Shown here piece after piece: positions 45,361 to 52,746 of a DNA stretch of 64,000 nucleotides. The notes under the pieces were generated by a model. It worked only from the letters and a program-made list of their open reading frames with translations, searched no databases and was not told the origin of the DNA. The stretch's first letter is position 1; every line of letters starts with the position of its first letter. Origin of the DNA: Marinomonas spartinae (GTDB lineage Bacteria; Pseudomonadota; Gammaproteobacteria; Pseudomonadales; Marinomonadaceae); assembly GCF_016461715.1 (NCBI RefSeq), contig NZ_JAEMUI010000014.1, forward strand, positions 1 to 64,000. Reading direction: 5' to 3'. The position numbers and the translations under genes were made by a program.

Positions 45361-45422
45361 ATTACAAAAAATAATGAGCTTAGTGGACGAGTATTTTTTT
45401 GTAGCGTTTCATAAAAAAGTAA

Positions 45423-46379
45423 ATGATACTAAGCTCCGCTTTAGACTTTGTTCTGAGACCCCTAACAAATATGAAAAAGCGTCTCCCGCCTTTAAATTGG
45501 TTGCACTCTTTTGATGTTGCTGCTCGTCATTTAAACTTCACTCTGGCAGCCACAGAGCTAAACCTTACTCAAGCCGCCGTAAGCCAGCAAATAAGAGGGC
45601 TCGAATCACAATTAGGCTGCACATTATTTAAGCGCCTACCAAGAGGGCTTGAATTAACAGATTCTGGTCTTGCCTATCTACCAGTGATTCGTGATTCAAT
45701 AGCACGCATGTCGGCTGCAACAGATGAAATATTCGGTCAGGTTCGACATCGCCCATTAACCTTAAAAGTCAGTTTAGTATTCTACACCTGCTGGCTAGTG
45801 TTTAGGCTTGCCCGCTTTCGTGAAGCCCATCCCAACATTTCTCTACGTTTCACCAGCAACATTTGGGTGAATGAGGTTGATCAAAAGGATGCGGACATGG
45901 AAATTCGTTATGGGCATGGTGACTGGCAAGGAATGATCTGTGAACGCCTAACTTGGGATCGCTTGATCCCCGTTTGCGCTCCAAAACTAAGGAGTTTGCA
46001 ACGCCCTCCCGTTTCGGTTGAAGAATTATCACAATGTACGCTTCTGCATGTACTCGGATACGAGGAAGGTTGGGGGCATTGGCTTAACAAAACCGGATAC
46101 GGGCACGTGGAAGCCGCTTCCAATATCCAGTTTGATACATTGATCTCCGCACTGGAAACCGCCGCACAAGGCGAAGGTGTTGCCCTGGGACGTTCGTCTC
46201 TCGTCGAAGGAATGCTGTCTAGCGGGAAACTCATCTCCCCCTTCGAACACAGCATAGAAACCTCAGAAGCCTTTTATCTTGCGAGGCCAATCAAACAAAT
46301 CCCTCACCCCAATGCCGAAGCCTTCAGACAGTGGATATTACAGGAAATTGGGACAAGTCATGCACAATTAACAGGATGA
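45423..46379 (+). CDS. dddR: LysR-type regulator of DMSP catabolism
   Basis: The 318-residue protein has an N-terminal winged helix (about 23-80; LNWLHSFDVAARHLNFTLAATELNLTQAAVSQQIRGLESQLG) and a GcvA-like substrate-binding domain. Start is uncertain: ATG at 45471 (MKKRLPPLNWL) would match the usual family N-terminus, and neither start has a clear ribosome site. It lies after dddTBC as in the Marinomonas ddd cluster, where it activates dddD in response to DMSP. Nested inverted repeats at 40309-40350 are possible targets. Confidence 0.9.
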   Translation: MILSSALDFVLRPLTNMKKRLPPLNWLHSFDVAARHLNFTLAATELNLTQAAVSQQIRGLESQLGCTLFKRLPRGLELTDSGLAYLPVIRDSIARMSAATDEIFGQVRHRPLTLKVSLVFYTCWLVFRLARFREAHPNISLRFTSNIWVNEVDQKDADMEIRYGHGDWQGMICERLTWDRLIPVCAPKLRSLQRPPVSVEELSQCTLLHVLGYEEGWGHWLNKTGYGHVEAASNIQFDTLISALETAAQGEGVALGRSSLVEGMLSSGKLISPFEHSIETSEAFYLARPIKQIPHPNAEAFRQWILQEIGTSHAQLTG

Positions 46380-46475
46380 ACGTTAAATTTAGATACTGTT
46401 TGGCCAGCCAAGTTTTAGACGAAACGATGCTGTACCCTCTCAGGGAACAACGTAACCAATCCTAAGAGTTAGCCG

Positions 46476-46510
46476 TTAAGGCAGCAATCCACAATGGATT
46501 GCTGCCTTAA
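46476..46510 (+). terminator. Long perfect hairpin after dddR
   Basis: TTAAGGCAGCAATCCA pairs perfectly over 16 bp with its complement around CAA. It lies about 100 bases after dddR. There is no long T-run, but the stem is very stable. Confidence 0.65.
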
Positions 46511-46520
46511 TAGGTTATTC

Positions 46521-46670
46521 TCAATCTTTGAAAAACGTCACAATGGATTCGATCGGCCCACAAAGTTTGACACTGTGTTCCTCTTTCTGAAGGAAAATAA
46601 AGCCATAATTCTGCTAGAACATAACAAGATCATCGTCTTTGACATCAGCAAATAGTCCAACGACGCCCAT
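46521..46670 (-). pseudogene. Short gene broken by an in-frame TAG
   Basis: ATG at 46670 with AAGGATAAAGG upstream reads MGVVGLFADVKDDDLVMF, then TAG, then QNYGFIFLQKEEHSVKLC and GPIESIVTFFKD before TGA. Both halves look protein-like and in one frame. I do not recognise the parent; a single nonsense mutation is the simplest explanation. Confidence 0.4.
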
Positions 46671-46685
46671 GCTCTGCCTTTATCC

Positions 46686-47453
46686 TTATGAAAGATCAAT
46701 TTTTGTCAAAGACTGAACATTAATAACATCAAAAGTTCTTCTATATGACACAATTTCTATATCAGTTACATCAACCTCGCCGTAGTCTTTATGACGCAAA
46801 TTTGAAAGCATCTCATGACTTTCAGCAGGAAGGTCTAATTCAGAAGAAAACACCGAAAGGCTTGCATGGCAAGTATTTCTTAACTTACTGATAGATGTTT
46901 CAGGCCCCGATGTGACAAGGTTGCTTTGTTGTAACCTCTCAAAGAAACCTTGTCTGAGATCTGCTATATTAAAATCAGGAATGCCACACAAGATTAAACC
47001 GCTTTTAACACCAACTATCCCACGCAAGGAAATACGCATTCGACCGACATCACTAAATGTTGTTTTTAACACTTCCGCATACCGTTTTACTAAGTTATCT
47101 GACTCATAAACAGTTTGCCTGTAGGCTTCTAGCGACCTAAAAGTAACGTGTACATTGTTATCACAATAATAAAAATGATTTTCGCCAAGTAATGGTTTTA
47201 ACTTATCGAGATCTCTCCACACTTCCAAAGGTATTTTGGGGCGAAATACGGCACTCACTCCCCATCTGCTATCTCCATCAACAGGTAAAGGATCTATATT
47301 GATTTGATTGTCTTTAATAAACTCATTGTTTGACTGATATATATGCTCATATCTTTCTTTAAAACTCATCATTGGCGATATTCCCAGAGAGTGGTATTCC
47401 ATTAAGCAACGTTTTAAAACAACATCAAAGCTTACAAAAACGGCCAACGCCAT
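46686..47453 (-). CDS. 2H-phosphoesterase-like protein (LigT / 2'-5' RNA ligase superfamily)
   Basis: The 255-residue protein carries two H-x-T/S motifs about 100 residues apart: HVTFRSLEAY (about 103-112) and CHASLSVFSS (about 195-204). These are separated by RMRISLRGIVGVKSGLILCGIP, the usual central strand of 2H phosphoesterases. The spacing and surrounding strands fit cyclic phosphodiesterase/RNA-ligase-like folds. The start is uncertain (47453, 47402 or the MMSFKERYEH methionines), since none has a good ribosome site. It is isolated between the ddd cluster and decayed DNA, so the substrate is unknown. Confidence 0.6.
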   Translation of the reverse strand: MALAVFVSFDVVLKRCLMEYHSLGISPMMSFKERYEHIYQSNNEFIKDNQINIDPLPVDGDSRWGVSAVFRPKIPLEVWRDLDKLKPLLGENHFYYCDNNVHVTFRSLEAYRQTVYESDNLVKRYAEVLKTTFSDVGRMRISLRGIVGVKSGLILCGIPDFNIADLRQGFFERLQQSNLVTSGPETSISKLRNTCHASLSVFSSELDLPAESHEMLSNLRHKDYGEVDVTDIEIVSYRRTFDVINVQSLTKIDLS

Positions 47454-47718
47454 CTAACCCAATCCAAAACCTACCCTTTTACCCCATGATAAACAACCAC
47501 CAAAGCCATCGCCTGAGAGCCTTGGTTTGGTTTTATTATTTGTAATAAGAGATCCGCTCGACGTTGTCGTTTACCCAGTTTGGTGTGTGTAGCTGTGCGA
47601 TTTACTGTTGCTTATTTTTCTGGGAAAGTGCGGATGGCTTGTACCGTGTCATTTAGGTCGCTGGCGGGGAGGACAATGGGATTGCTTTCCAGTTTCATGG
47701 CAGTGACGATGTTGTTGA

Positions 47719-47959
47719 TCAATCACTTTCCTTGAGGGAATCGCTCTCGGCTTCCAGCAGGGCTGTGTCGGCTGAGGTGGCGGAAAGGTGTTTTTGCTCG
47801 TGGAGTTGTTTGGGGTCGATTAAGACTAGGCGCTATTTTTTATCTTGATACCGAAATTCTTTAACACCTAACTCATAGCCTAGCAAGCCCCGCGCGCGAA
47901 AAAACAAAATGTCGTTCTCTTCTTATGAAAGCGACACTTTATAGTAAAAGCCTTGTGTT
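47719..47959 (-). pseudogene. Decayed small gene with two in-frame stops
   Basis: The minus strand reads TQGFYYKVSLS-stop-EENDILFFRARGLLGYELG, VKEFRYQDKK-stop-RLVLIDPKQLHEQKH and ends SLKESD before TGA. Both internal stops (TAA, TAG) are one base away from Tyr codons. The spelling is clearly protein-like. It resembles the fragment at 36642-36830. A further open piece in another frame (NNIVTAMKLESNPIVLP) follows downstream. The whole 47454-48051 stretch holds only such debris. Confidence 0.5.
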
Positions 47960-48051
47960 TATTGGGCTAGAGCAAAACCCCTTAACAACTCAATGGCGGC
48001 ATGTTGGCGGCAAATCACAAGTCTTTTTTGATGAATATGTTTTGTTTAGGC

Positions 48052-48080
48052 ATAAAAAAACCACCCGAAGGTGGTATTTT
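48052..48080 (-). terminator. Terminator of the HTH-PIN pair
   Basis: ACCACC-CGAA-GGTGGT with seven T on the minus-strand side and five T on the plus side, so it can act in both directions. It lies 30 bases after the PIN gene stop. Confidence 0.85.
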
Positions 48081-48103
48081 TAAAGCTATACAGGATTTTT
48101 AAG

Positions 48104-48658
48104 TCATGACTCTCTTACTAAGTGTGTAAAACTTGGCACTGAACGATCAAGCTTTATTAGCAAGTCTTCGACTGTAAGCTCCGGGTCTTTATGTACGCGA
48201 GCAAAATTATCTAAAGCTTTCATGACACTATCTTTTTCATTAGTGAACAAGAAACACATCAATTCGTCTCTTGTCATCGTTCTAATGCCATACTCAGCCA
48301 ATAATTCTGCTGGAAAATCTTTAATGTTATCTGTCGCAATAATGTTACAACCCGTCTTTATAGCGGCAGCGAGAACATGGCGGTCATCTGGATCAGGAAG
48401 CTCAAGCTGATCTATCAATGGTTCGTAATCTAAAACGTAACGATCAAAAAAGGAAGCCTTAATAGACTTAACTTGCCTGATAACACTGTCTCTGCCTTCA
48501 GGATGCTTACGATTTAAAGCATCAGACCATTCCGCATCTATCTTATCTGTCCAAAACAATTGAACTGAACACTCATCTAAATCAACCAAATTGAGAAGCA
48601 TCATTCTCAATGGCTGTGAATACAAGACATTTGCATCCAATAAAACTTTATCACTCAT
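48104..48658 (-). CDS. PIN-domain protein, probable toxin ribonuclease
   Basis: The 184-residue protein has the PIN acidic cluster: Asp8 in LLDANVLYS, Glu43 in DAEWSDAL, Asp91/Asp92 in PDPDDRHVLAAA and Asp110 in IATDNIKDFP. The fold would cleave RNA with Mg2+. It is larger than VapC (about 130 residues) and has an extra C-terminal helical part. It starts 9 bp after an excisionase-type HTH gene, the organisation of a known class of HTH/PIN toxin-antitoxin-like pairs. Activity is not proven by sequence. Confidence 0.78.
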   Translation of the reverse strand: MSDKVLLDANVLYSQPLRMMLLNLVDLDECSVQLFWTDKIDAEWSDALNRKHPEGRDSVIRQVKSIKASFFDRYVLDYEPLIDQLELPDPDDRHVLAAAIKTGCNIIATDNIKDFPAELLAEYGIRTMTRDELMCFLFTNEKDSVMKALDNFARVHKDPELTVEDLLIKLDRSVPSFTHLVRES

Positions 48659-48667
48659 GGTATTATC

Positions 48668-49135
48668 TTACATAGAATCTGACTCCTGTTCAAAGTTAGC
48701 AATTAAACTAAGGGTTTCATCACGCGACATCTTCGCGTTAGAAAGCTTTTCTCTGAATAACATCACATCTGCCATTTTTACACGGTGATGAGTGCCTACC
48801 TTCATAGATGGAATTTGCCCAGCCAAAATATAACCTGTTACTTTTGGTCGTGACATTCCAAGGTATTTCGCTGCAATAGCCGGACTAACCATTTGATTTG
48901 GATCAATCTGTTGCACTTCAAAGTTTTCACTGTTCCCATTTTTAGCCAATTGACTTAACACCTGAACAAATACATCAAGGGTTAGTGTTGGCACTTCAAA
49001 TTCGGCTTTTTGGCCATTTTTTAGAAGCACATCAATTTTTAACTTGTCTAGATCCGCTTGGTGCTGTGTTAGATACTGTTGCGCTCTCATTATTGCGCTA
49101 ACGTCCGGTTCAACATTTAAACGTTCCTTAATCAT
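48668..49135 (-). CDS. Excisionase-type HTH protein, probable antitoxin
   Basis: The 155-residue protein has an N-terminal helical region (about 1-75) and a MerR/HTH_17-like DNA-binding domain at about 85-135 (SPAIAAKYLGMSRPKVTGYILAGQIPSMKVGTHHRVKMADVMLF). It is upstream of the PIN gene in the same operon and would bind its own promoter and neutralise the toxin by analogy with related pairs. Upstream DNA has no clear palindrome by eye. Confidence 0.75.
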   Translation of the reverse strand: MIKERLNVEPDVSAIMRAQQYLTQHQADLDKLKIDVLLKNGQKAEFEVPTLTLDVFVQVLSQLAKNGNSENFEVQQIDPNQMVSPAIAAKYLGMSRPKVTGYILAGQIPSMKVGTHHRVKMADVMLFREKLSNAKMSRDETLSLIANFEQESDSM

Positions 49136-49547
49136 TCATAACTCCTTCCTCTAGCACTATGGAAGCAAGCCGAAGCTTAGAACTCTCAAATTTCCCAGAG
49201 GTTTATAATTTTCACTAAATCTTTGATAAATAATAACAAAGATCCACTACTACTTTATCCCACTTAGCTTTTAGCAGGTTAAGTTTCGCTCTTAGCTGGA
49301 GCTTTAATTTCCAATCATATTAGTCCTAGAGGCATCCAGCGATGCCAGCAAATTGTGTTACTCGTTTCAACACCTGTGGCACTAATAATAAGTGAAATAA
49401 CTGAAAACAACAACTTAAAAATCAGATATTTCACTTGTGTTTTTTCAGGATATTCATTTCCGATTTTTCGACCAGAAATGAGGCGGGATTTCAGGAATAG
49501 CGAGCACTAGGGTAAAATGGCGCTATCACCCACTCACGGAAGGCATC
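49136..49547. other. Divergent intergenic region, no gene seen
   Basis: About 410 AT-rich bases between the HTH gene and the next plus-strand gene. It must hold two promoters. I see no strong palindrome or long open frame. A possible REP-like run (AGGCGGGATTTCAGGAATAGCGAG) lies at about 49481-49504. Confidence 0.5.
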
Positions 49548-50165
49548 ATGCTCAAAATGCTCAGAAGCATCAACAAAGACCTAACTGAATTATTCTTGGT
49601 GCTACTCACAGGTGCCTTCGCAGGATCGATTTTTACCTTGGCCTACATTAAGTTTTTGAAGAAAGGCGATGTAACCTTTGCTGATATAGGTGGGATGCTG
49701 TCAGGGGCTGGGACAGTTGGACTTTTAGTATTAGCTTGTTTTACTGCTAGAAGCTGGAAAGAGCAAATTATTGAATCAGCAAAAAGAGACAGCTTGGAAC
49801 AGTTCTATGTGGCTGGTACAAAAGCCTTTTGGACCATGATGCTTTTCCTTAGAAAGCTAGAGGATATTGAATATGCAAAGCGTCAAGGTAACCATCACTC
49901 AACTATGATTCAAGACCAAACAAGAGAAAAAAATTCTCAAGCTTGTGCCGAATATACACACGCAGTTGCAAAACTCGACTTGTCTTGGGAGGTTGGTGAA
50001 TTCACAGGTATATTACCTATCGACGTCGTAAACCTTTTTAATAAAATCGAAGAACTACACAAAAAAGAGACTTTTACTATTTCATTTACAGAGTCAAAGA
50101 AACTTATAACAGGTTTCCAAAAAGAATTTCATAATAAATACAACTCTATTAAAAAACATCTATAA
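49548..50165 (+). CDS. Inner-membrane protein of unknown function
   Basis: The 205-residue protein has two N-terminal membrane helices (about 15-37 and 50-67; LFLVLLTGAFAGSIFTLAYI and GTVGLLVLACFTA) followed by a 135-residue cytoplasmic, mostly helical domain rich in Lys and Glu. ACGGAAGG precedes the ATG. I do not recognise the family. Composition and isolation suggest an accessory gene, perhaps with a phage-defence or stress role as for other small two-helix orphans, but nothing specific supports that. Confidence 0.6.
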   Translation: MLKMLRSINKDLTELFLVLLTGAFAGSIFTLAYIKFLKKGDVTFADIGGMLSGAGTVGLLVLACFTARSWKEQIIESAKRDSLEQFYVAGTKAFWTMMLFLRKLEDIEYAKRQGNHHSTMIQDQTREKNSQACAEYTHAVAKLDLSWEVGEFTGILPIDVVNLFNKIEELHKKETFTISFTESKKLITGFQKEFHNKYNSIKKHL

Positions 50166-50226
50166 ACCCCCAAAAATCCCTTAAACCAAGGGGGCTTTCG
50201 CCCCTTGCTCTTCCCTACTCTAACAA

Positions 50227-50475
50227 TCATCCCCAAGGTGTCGGCCTGTGGCGTTTTTGACACGTTCGATGGTATGCGGGGTTGTTTTGGAGTTGGGCGA
50301 CGGAGATTTGGTAGCAGCGGATGGTTTGGATCATGCCCATGATGTCGATGTATGGCACAACCACGACGTTTTCTTTGATGCCCAACGATAAAACGATGTC
50401 GTAAATGAGTTTGAGTTTTCGTCGTCTTAGATCGGGGCGGGTAAGGATTGTTGCACTGGTTCGGGTTGAAGAGGG
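50227..50475 (-). pseudogene. Open remnant without start codon
   Basis: An 82-codon open stretch (LRRRKLKLIYDIVLSLGIKE, then NVVVVPYIDIMGMIQTIRCYQ, ending RHRPTPWG before TGA) lacks a start codon before its internal ATG. It reads like protein and has higher GC than its surroundings. Parent not recognised; possibly debris of a mobile element next to the prophage attachment site. Confidence 0.35.
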
Positions 50476-50496
50476 CTAAACCGCCCTCTTTTTTTG
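50470..50496 (+). terminator. Rho-independent terminator
   Basis: AGAGGGC and GCCCTCT pair around six bases, followed by seven T. It would end plus-strand transcription coming from the membrane-protein gene. Confidence 0.8.
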
Positions 50497-50623
50497 TCTC
50501 ATACTCATGATCGATTTTGTCATCGATTTAACGCAAGCAAAATGCCTTTAAAAAAAGACGAAAAACGGACTAACCCAGCCCTTATAATTTGGCTCGTTTG
50601 GAACAAGAATGGAACACAAAAAC

Positions 50624-50655
50624 AAAAAAGGGCTTGCAAATAAATGTAAGCCCTT
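50624..50655 (-). terminator. Terminator of the original tRNA-Val transcript
   Basis: AAGGGCTTAC pairs with GCAAGCCCTT (one G-U) and is followed on the minus strand by TTTTTTG. It lies 20 bases beyond the CCA end of the tRNA half, on the host side of the junction. Confidence 0.7.
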
Positions 50656-50675
50656 AATTTTATTACTAAATTCGG

Positions 50676-50720
50676 TGGTAGGACTAAGCAGATTCGAACT
50701 GCTGACCTCTACCATGTCAA
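50676..50720 (-). other. 3' half of a tRNA-Val(GAC): prophage attachment site
   Basis: Reading the minus strand: anticodon loop TTGACAT, stem GGTAG, variable loop AGGTC, T arm AGCAG-TTCGAAT-CTGCT, acceptor TAGTCCT, discriminator A and encoded CCA. The 5' half is missing: the bases where CTACC should be are AAACT. This is the classic duplicated 3' tRNA segment left at the distal end of a tyrosine-recombinase integration. The intact gene should lie beyond the right edge. Confidence 0.85.
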
Positions 50721-50894
50721 AGTTTACTTACTTTTACCGTAAGACAATGATTATAAAAGAAAAATACACTTATTTTACGCTTTATTTTAATGCTATTTAT
50801 TAACAATAGAATCAATTACTTAAAAAATACTTGGATAAGCAATAAATCAAGTGCAACCCATAAATTAATTTTTCGATATAGGCTATTTTGATAG

Positions 50895-51197
50895 TTAAAT
50901 CGGGTATTGCGTTTTTATTCGATCAACAGCTTGAAGACCCAGCGTTCTTGCTACTTCTGCGCCTTCTTCATCACCTGCAGCACTTTTCCTCTGCGCTTCT
51001 AGAAAGTGAGGATCACTAATACGACGGTAAGCATCTTCTCGGCGTTTGAGTCGCTGCGCTTTCGCTTGCTCTTCTTCAAATTCTTTCTGCCTTAATAAGT
51101 CTTCCTGTGTTTTTTCATCCATCCCAAGACTTAGCATAAATTCTTGAGTTGTGTCTGTGTAGTTTTGTCCATCGTAGATGTATGTAAATTCGTTCAT
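50895..51197 (-). CDS. Phage protein, possible tail fibre accessory/assembly protein
   Basis: The 100-residue protein is highly charged and helical in the middle (KEFEEEQAKAQRLKRREDAYRRISDPHF). It ends EVARTLGLQAVDRIKTQYPI, close to the DxIKxRYP ending found at the C-termini of many tail-fibre and fibre-assembly proteins. It has GAGGTC before the ATG and is the last gene before the attachment site, directly after the tip protein gene. A role with the tip protein is inferred from position. It is not obviously an Avd-type retroelement accessory protein. Confidence 0.55.
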   Translation of the reverse strand: MNEFTYIYDGQNYTDTTQEFMLSLGMDEKTQEDLLRQKEFEEEQAKAQRLKRREDAYRRISDPHFLEAQRKSAAGDEEGAEVARTLGLQAVDRIKTQYPI

Positions 51198-51252
51198 TAT
51201 TAATGACCTCGATATTGCTTGTTCGCGCGGAAATCAAAGGAAAAGGGGGCAG

Positions 51253-52728
51253 TTACGCAAAGAAAGCGGAGCGAGACCCGAGGAAGTTGCTCGAATAGGA
51301 ACGAGCATTATTCAATGCCAACGCCGCCGGGCCAGCATCGGACGTGTTGTACCAGTGGCCGCCGCGGAGCGGGAGTCGTTCACCCGCGTTTCGTGCGTAG
51401 ATGGCGCCCTTTGAACTGGGTGCGGCATGCTCAACACCAAGTCGCCGCATTAGCTCATTTAACACATAGCTGGCGTCCTTTGTTACGTTACTGTTTAGTG
51501 CGCTGTAGCTGTATTGACTGCCGTCAGACTGTGAGACGACTTGGCTGTTTAGCTTTGGAGTGCCGGTCGCATTATCATAAAAAGCGGCTTGCGCGATCCA
51601 ATCTGCTTCCGCAGCGGATGGATTATTGTCTAATGTGCAAATGATTTGGCCGTCAACGATTTTAAGCTGATCCACCCATTCCCACACATTGCCAACTAAA
51701 TCGCAGACTCCGTAAGGCGAGCCATCGTGCGTCCATGACAACGGCCCTTGTCCCGTTTTTGTTCGACCATCGCCCGTTGTATCACCCGCTGCGCGCGCGT
51801 CAGTTCGTGTGGCATTTTCAAATCGAGAGTCATGCGTTCGGCCCCAGTACGTATTGCCGCGCATTTCTGCGTTGAACTTGAGAGATATTAGACGCAGGGC
51901 TTCCCACTCGTGCTGCGACATCATATGCCAGCCCGAACCTTTGTTTGTGCATAACGATTTTGCGGTGTCGAAATTAATATAGTTTCGAGGGATTGCCCCG
52001 CCAATGCTTGCAAATCCGCCAGTTGATAGTGTCGAGTTGATGTACTTTGAAATCATTACTTCGGATCGTGGGGCACCATTTGTTAAAAACGCAGTCATTG
52101 TGCCAGTGCCTAAATTAAGCTCTGGCAACTCTAAATCCTCGTAATTAAATCTAGGAATCACAACCATGATATTATCGTTCCCTTGTGCGTCGGTTATGAG
52201 AGTATTACGACCACCGGACGCTTTTTCGACTGCATTTCTGTAGCCCATGGTTGCTGAAATAGTTAGTGATGCGGTTTTATCTGCATAGTCATTTGCAAGA
52301 CTTGATCGCTGTGCTGCTATTTCACGATCAAGTTTTACGAGCGACGCAAACGTATGCATCGTGCCGGATGCATCAGTGATCGAAACGTCCTTATCTTGTG
52401 TGACCATTTCTTCAAGAACTTGATGCGTTTTTGCTGCAAATTCATTTGTCTCACGAAGCGCTGCAATCCCTTCTAAAAATGGCGCGCCAGTAGGCTGCAC
52501 AGCGGCAGGCTGATTAGTTACTGTCGCCATACTCCATGGTTTCGCAAGCGAAAGTGTGCTATTACCACTGCCATCAATAGATGTGCCGCTGGCGATTTCA
52601 GTGGGGGCTCCATTTACTATTAACGCCCACCCTGATTTAACACCAGACAGGTCTACGCTGCCGCCGACGGAGACGGTAACGTCCCCGAAAGCGACAGAAA
52701 TAGACGGCAAATATAACCAATTAGCCAT
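51253..52728 (-). CDS. Phage tail-tip receptor-binding protein with FGE/C-type-lectin fold; DGR-like variable C-terminus
   Basis: ATG at 52728 has TTGGAG upstream. Of the 491 residues, about 1-60 are beta-rich, 70-170 helical, and about 230-491 form a formylglycine-generating-enzyme-like lectin domain (SGWHMMSQHEWEALRL, YGVCDLVGNVWEWVDQL, NAGERLPLRGGHWYNTSDAG). The ending LNNARSYSSNFLGSRSAFF is the spelling of variable regions of diversity-generating retroelements, where Asn codons of a template are replaced. Variable-looking positions are His, Tyr, Asp, Ala, Tyr, Ser and Phe. No template or reverse transcriptase is in the window. It would bind host receptors. Confidence 0.75.
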   Translation of the reverse strand: MANWLYLPSISVAFGDVTVSVGGSVDLSGVKSGWALIVNGAPTEIASGTSIDGSGNSTLSLAKPWSMATVTNQPAAVQPTGAPFLEGIAALRETNEFAAKTHQVLEEMVTQDKDVSITDASGTMHTFASLVKLDREIAAQRSSLANDYADKTASLTISATMGYRNAVEKASGGRNTLITDAQGNDNIMVVIPRFNYEDLELPELNLGTGTMTAFLTNGAPRSEVMISKYINSTLSTGGFASIGGAIPRNYINFDTAKSLCTNKGSGWHMMSQHEWEALRLISLKFNAEMRGNTYWGRTHDSRFENATRTDARAAGDTTGDGRTKTGQGPLSWTHDGSPYGVCDLVGNVWEWVDQLKIVDGQIICTLDNNPSAAEADWIAQAAFYDNATGTPKLNSQVVSQSDGSQYSYSALNSNVTKDASYVLNELMRRLGVEHAAPSSKGAIYARNAGERLPLRGGHWYNTSDAGPAALALNNARSYSSNFLGSRSAFFA

Positions 52729-52746
52729 TTTAAACTCCAAATTTGA

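Noticed and set aside
50676..50720. Functional tRNA-Val gene
   Set aside because: Only the 3' half from the anticodon loop onward is present; the 5' acceptor, D arm and 5' anticodon stem are missing.
50895..51197. Avd accessory protein of a diversity-generating retroelement
   Set aside because: Position next to the variable-like end is suggestive, but the protein is short, very charged and ends like a tail-fibre accessory protein rather than the helical-bundle Avd pattern.
51178..51644. Plus-strand frames opposite the tip protein's 3' end
   Set aside because: Shadow frames of the GC-rich variable-region-like DNA; Arg/Cys-rich composition and no ribosome site.
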